From: Bacteroidia bacterium
Lineage (GTDB): Bacteria; Bacteroidota; Bacteroidia; DATLTG01
Direction of reading: 5' to 3'
Length of the DNA: 62,522 nt
NCBI GenBank assembly: GCA_039924845.1
Contig: JBDTAC010000010.1
Span: forward strand, 1 to 62,522
The first letter of the stretch is position 1. Each line of letters starts with the position of its first letter. Below the pieces are notes generated by a model. That model had not been told where the DNA came from. It did not search any database and saw only the letters and a list, made by a program, of their open reading frames with translations. Below are positions 60,666 through 62,522 of this stretch, piece after piece. Position numbers and translations under genes: made by a program.

Positions 60666-61004
60666 ATGAAAAAATTGAAAATCATCTTTCTTGTCGCTTT
60701 GTTTTTTACAGGATTAACAAGCTTCTCAGAAACGCACTCGGTTACAGGAAAACTCAGCAATCTGCGTCCCTTTAACGACGAATATCAGATAACTGTCGGA
60801 AACACATCCTTGGTTCTGATAAAAAATTTAAAAGACAAGACTAAAACAAGTTTTGAAATAAATTCGGAATACAAGGATATTCTTGTTGAAACGAATGGCA
60901 AGTATGAAATTAATCCAAAATATGTAAAAAAAGTATTTAAGATATCGTATTACATAAATGGAAAAGGATGGAAGTGCATTCAAAAAATAGTGCTATCAAA
61001 ATAA
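60666..61004 (+). CDS. Small secreted protein upstream of a lysozyme gene
   Basis: A 112-residue protein with a signal peptide (MKKLKIIFLVALFFTGLTSFS). The mature ~90 residues are beta-rich and charged (VTGKLSNLRPFNDEYQITVG) with one Cys (WKCIQK). No family was recognised. The stop is 2 bases before the ATG of the GH25 gene, so the two are co-transcribed. It may be a partner or inhibitor of the lysozyme; this is inference from position only. The frame opens 11 codons earlier, but ATG 60666 gives the better signal peptide. Confidence 0.65.
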   Translation: MKKLKIIFLVALFFTGLTSFSETHSVTGKLSNLRPFNDEYQITVGNTSLVLIKNLKDKTKTSFEINSEYKDILVETNGKYEINPKYVKKVFKISYYINGKGWKCIQKIVLSK

Positions 61005-61006
61005 TA

Positions 61007-62522
61007 ATGAAAAAACAAATACAATTTCTTATAGTAGTTGCACTTCTGAGTATAAACGTAAATGCTCAGACTATACTTGGCATTGATGTTTCTTCTTACC
61101 AAGGCACTGTCAATTGGACACAAGTAAAATCAGCAGGTATTACATTTGCTTACGCAAAAGCTTCTGAAGGAGTAAGTATCACAGATGCTTATTTTACGAG
61201 TAATCAGATAAATGGAACTTCGGCAGGAGTGGTAATGGGAGCCTATCATTTTGCGCGTCCAGAAGACAATACGGCAATTGCAGAGGCGAATCATTTTGTG
61301 AGTGTGGCAGGTCCTTATATTAAATCTTGTTATTTACCACCTGTTCTCGATTTAGAAGATCCTCCCAGCGGACCTGCTCTCGAAACTTTTTTCAGCAGTT
61401 CACAATTAACAGCTTGGGTTCAAGCTTGGATGAAAACCGTTTACGATTCGACAGGTATAGAGCCAATTCTCTATACCGATGGAAGTATTTCAGGATACCT
61501 AAATAATTCTTTAAATATCTACGGTCTTTGGATGGCTGACCCTGATGGCAATTCATCCACTCCTCCTGCTACTACTGGAGTATGGACTACATGGGATTTT
61601 AAACAATGGTCTTTTACTGGTACCGTTACAGGAGTTTCTGGTCAAGTGGACGAGGATGTTTTTAATGGTACTAATACTGCATTTAATGCTTTAACAGCTT
61701 GTGTTCCTTGCGTGCATGCCTATACACCCTTACCCTACTCCACTTCATTTGAAAGTGCATGGATAGCGGATCCATGCAGCGGAGGTGCTCAGCGCATCCC
61801 TGATAAATATTGGTCAAGCAGCGTAGGAGGCACTTCTCCAGATGGTGATGATTATTGGCACAGAAACGATTATACCGGTGTTGATTGGACTTCGCCTACT
61901 TTAGGGGTATATTCTCCTGCTGCATCTGCAGGTTCATACAGTGCACGGTTTCACAACGATCCGCCTCCGGCAGGCTCAAAAGGATTTTTCGATTTATATG
62001 TAAATCTTTCTGCGGCAGGCACTAAAGAAATTAAATTCGATTATATCCACAATGAATTATCAGCATCTCCTTTCGCCTTTGATGTGATGCTTTCTACAGA
62101 TGGAGGGAATACGTTTTCAACTACATTACTAAGTATTCCATCAAAAATTTCTGCTTGGACAACCCAAACGATTACTACAACAGCAATTTCAGCAACAAGT
62201 GTTATTCGTTTTGTTGTTACAGACAAAGGTGCTGCAGATGTTGGCATAGATAACCTTAGCGTAACAAATACGCCAACTGCCTCTTATACTACGACAAGCT
62301 CTCCAGTATGTAAAGGATCTTCGATTACTTATACAAGCACATCCTCTGGCGGACCAACGAGCTATAGTTGGGTATTTCAGAGTGGGACTCCTGGCACATC
62401 AAGCACTGCAAGTCAAGTTGTAACTTATAATACGGCAGGAACTTATACCGTTAGTTTAACAGCTACTAATTCGAATGGATCGAACACAACTACTTCAAGC
62501 ATTGTTGTGAATCCGACTCCAA
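61007..62522 (+). CDS. Secreted GH25 lysozyme with C-terminal beta domains (3' partial)
   Basis: An open frame of 505 codons that runs off the window. A signal peptide (ends VNAQ) is followed by a GH25 muramidase domain of ~200 residues: LGIDVSSYQGTVNW with the catalytic Asp, FAYAKASEG, GAYHFARPE, PPVLDLEDP (catalytic Asp-x-Glu) and the closing FKQWSFTGTV, GQVDEDVFNG. It cuts the glycan of peptidoglycan. A ~200-residue beta domain (FDLYVNLS, DNLSVTN) and the start of a PKD-like domain (PTSYSWVFQSGTPG) follow. These suggest a long T9SS-exported protein, but the sorting domain lies beyond the end. Confidence 0.9.
   Translation, partial: MKKQIQFLIVVALLSINVNAQTILGIDVSSYQGTVNWTQVKSAGITFAYAKASEGVSITDAYFTSNQINGTSAGVVMGAYHFARPEDNTAIAEANHFVSVAGPYIKSCYLPPVLDLEDPPSGPALETFFSSSQLTAWVQAWMKTVYDSTGIEPILYTDGSISGYLNNSLNIYGLWMADPDGNSSTPPATTGVWTTWDFKQWSFTGTVTGVSGQVDEDVFNGTNTAFNALTACVPCVHAYTPLPYSTSFESAWIADPCSGGAQRIPDKYWSSSVGGTSPDGDDYWHRNDYTGVDWTSPTLGVYSPAASAGSYSARFHNDPPPAGSKGFFDLYVNLSAAGTKEIKFDYIHNELSASPFAFDVMLSTDGGNTFSTTLLSIPSKISAWTTQTITTTAISATSVIRFVVTDKGAADVGIDNLSVTNTPTASYTTTSSPVCKGSSITYTSTSSGGPTSYSWVFQSGTPGTSSTASQVVTYNTAGTYTVSLTATNSNGSNTTTSSIVVNPTP

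Noticed and set aside
1-62522. tRNA, rRNA or other structured RNA genes
   Set aside because: No tRNA T-arm motif with matching acceptor stem, rRNA segment or riboswitch core was recognised by eye; a covariance-model scan could still find small RNAs.
1-62522. CRISPR array from the many near-identical short repeats
   Set aside because: The palindrome copies are irregularly spaced by hundreds to thousands of bases, occur in genes and lack spacers or cas genes.
61007-62522. Prophage endolysin interpretation of the GH25 gene
   Set aside because: It has a signal peptide and long beta-rich extension, and no phage structural or holin gene is nearby.

Overview
The window is AT-rich chromosomal DNA from a Bacteroidota (Bacteroidetes). 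The evidence is consistent. Promoters have the Bacteroidota -7 element TAnnTTTG and ribosome binding sites are weak. There are outer-membrane proteins typical of the phylum: a TonB-dependent receptor with a carboxypeptidase-like N-terminus, a PorV/PorQ-type barrel, type IX secretion (T9SS) C-terminal domains and a DUF5686-type protein. There is also a fused lpxC/fabZ, a DUF2480 gene and a PcrB-type prenylglyceryl phosphate synthase. No rRNA, tRNA, CRISPR array, insertion sequence or prophage was seen. The gene content looks mostly like core chromosome, with a few small accessory insertions.

Layout. 1-1539: end of a TPR/SpoIIE-type phosphatase. 1596-10273 (minus): an iron-sulfur cluster assembly (suf) operon, sufA-sufB-sufC-sufD-sufS-sufE-sufT-DUF2480, interrupted by three unrelated inserts (a four-helix-bundle gene, a nucleotidyltransferase pair, a secreted protein). 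It is preceded by a good promoter and a perfect dyad that resembles a metal-regulator operator. 10561-14984: a VOC protein, dnaB, a secreted protein and three small genes. 15269-21629 (plus): thioesterase, then adk-obg-PAP2-crcB-phosphopantetheinyl transferase-pcrB-thiE-like-pnuC-NadR-type kinase, tightly packed and often overlapping. 21634-24475: asparaginase and TatD (minus), then a family 9 glycosyltransferase. 24972-31328: an outer-membrane DUF5686-type protein, an ABC ATPase and the lipid A genes lpxD-lpxC/fabZ-lpxA. 31624-35512: a copper/heme nitrite reductase (nirK) lipoprotein, nirV, a SCO copper chaperone and a secreted peroxiredoxin. 35531-39724: MarC, an NHL-repeat T9SS protein, an FAD oxidoreductase and a striking Cys/Met-rich lipoprotein. 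39810-44633: a permease, glycosyltransferase and LPG-synthase-like membrane protein (minus), ruvC (plus), HIT and greA (minus). 44714-53648 (minus): a TonB-dependent receptor, a 1334-residue T9SS-type protein and a PorV-like barrel. 54003-62522: a basic secreted protein, a SET-domain protein, lipoproteins, an ABCG-type transporter and, running off the end, a secreted GH25 lysozyme with a possible PKD domain.

The most unusual feature is a dispersed AT-rich palindrome with core GAAAAATTATTTTTTC or GAAAAAATATTTTTTC and flanks TTC/TTG and GAA/CAA. Roughly 45 recognisable copies lie across the window, on average more than one per 1.5 kb. Some form terminator-like hairpins at gene ends, often supplying the stop codon. 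Many others lie inside coding sequence, where they encode recurring peptides such as EKIIF, KNNFSN and EKIFF. A pure terminator role does not explain the internal copies, so an uptake-type, chromosome-organising or mobile repeat function should be considered.

Functional themes: Fe-S cluster assembly under probable metal control; nitrite reduction with copper delivery, behind two evenly spaced operator-like dyads; NAD precursor salvage (pnuC plus NadR-type kinase); lipid A synthesis; and protein export through T9SS and outer-membrane systems. All functional names rest on motifs and family resemblance read by eye; no database search was run.
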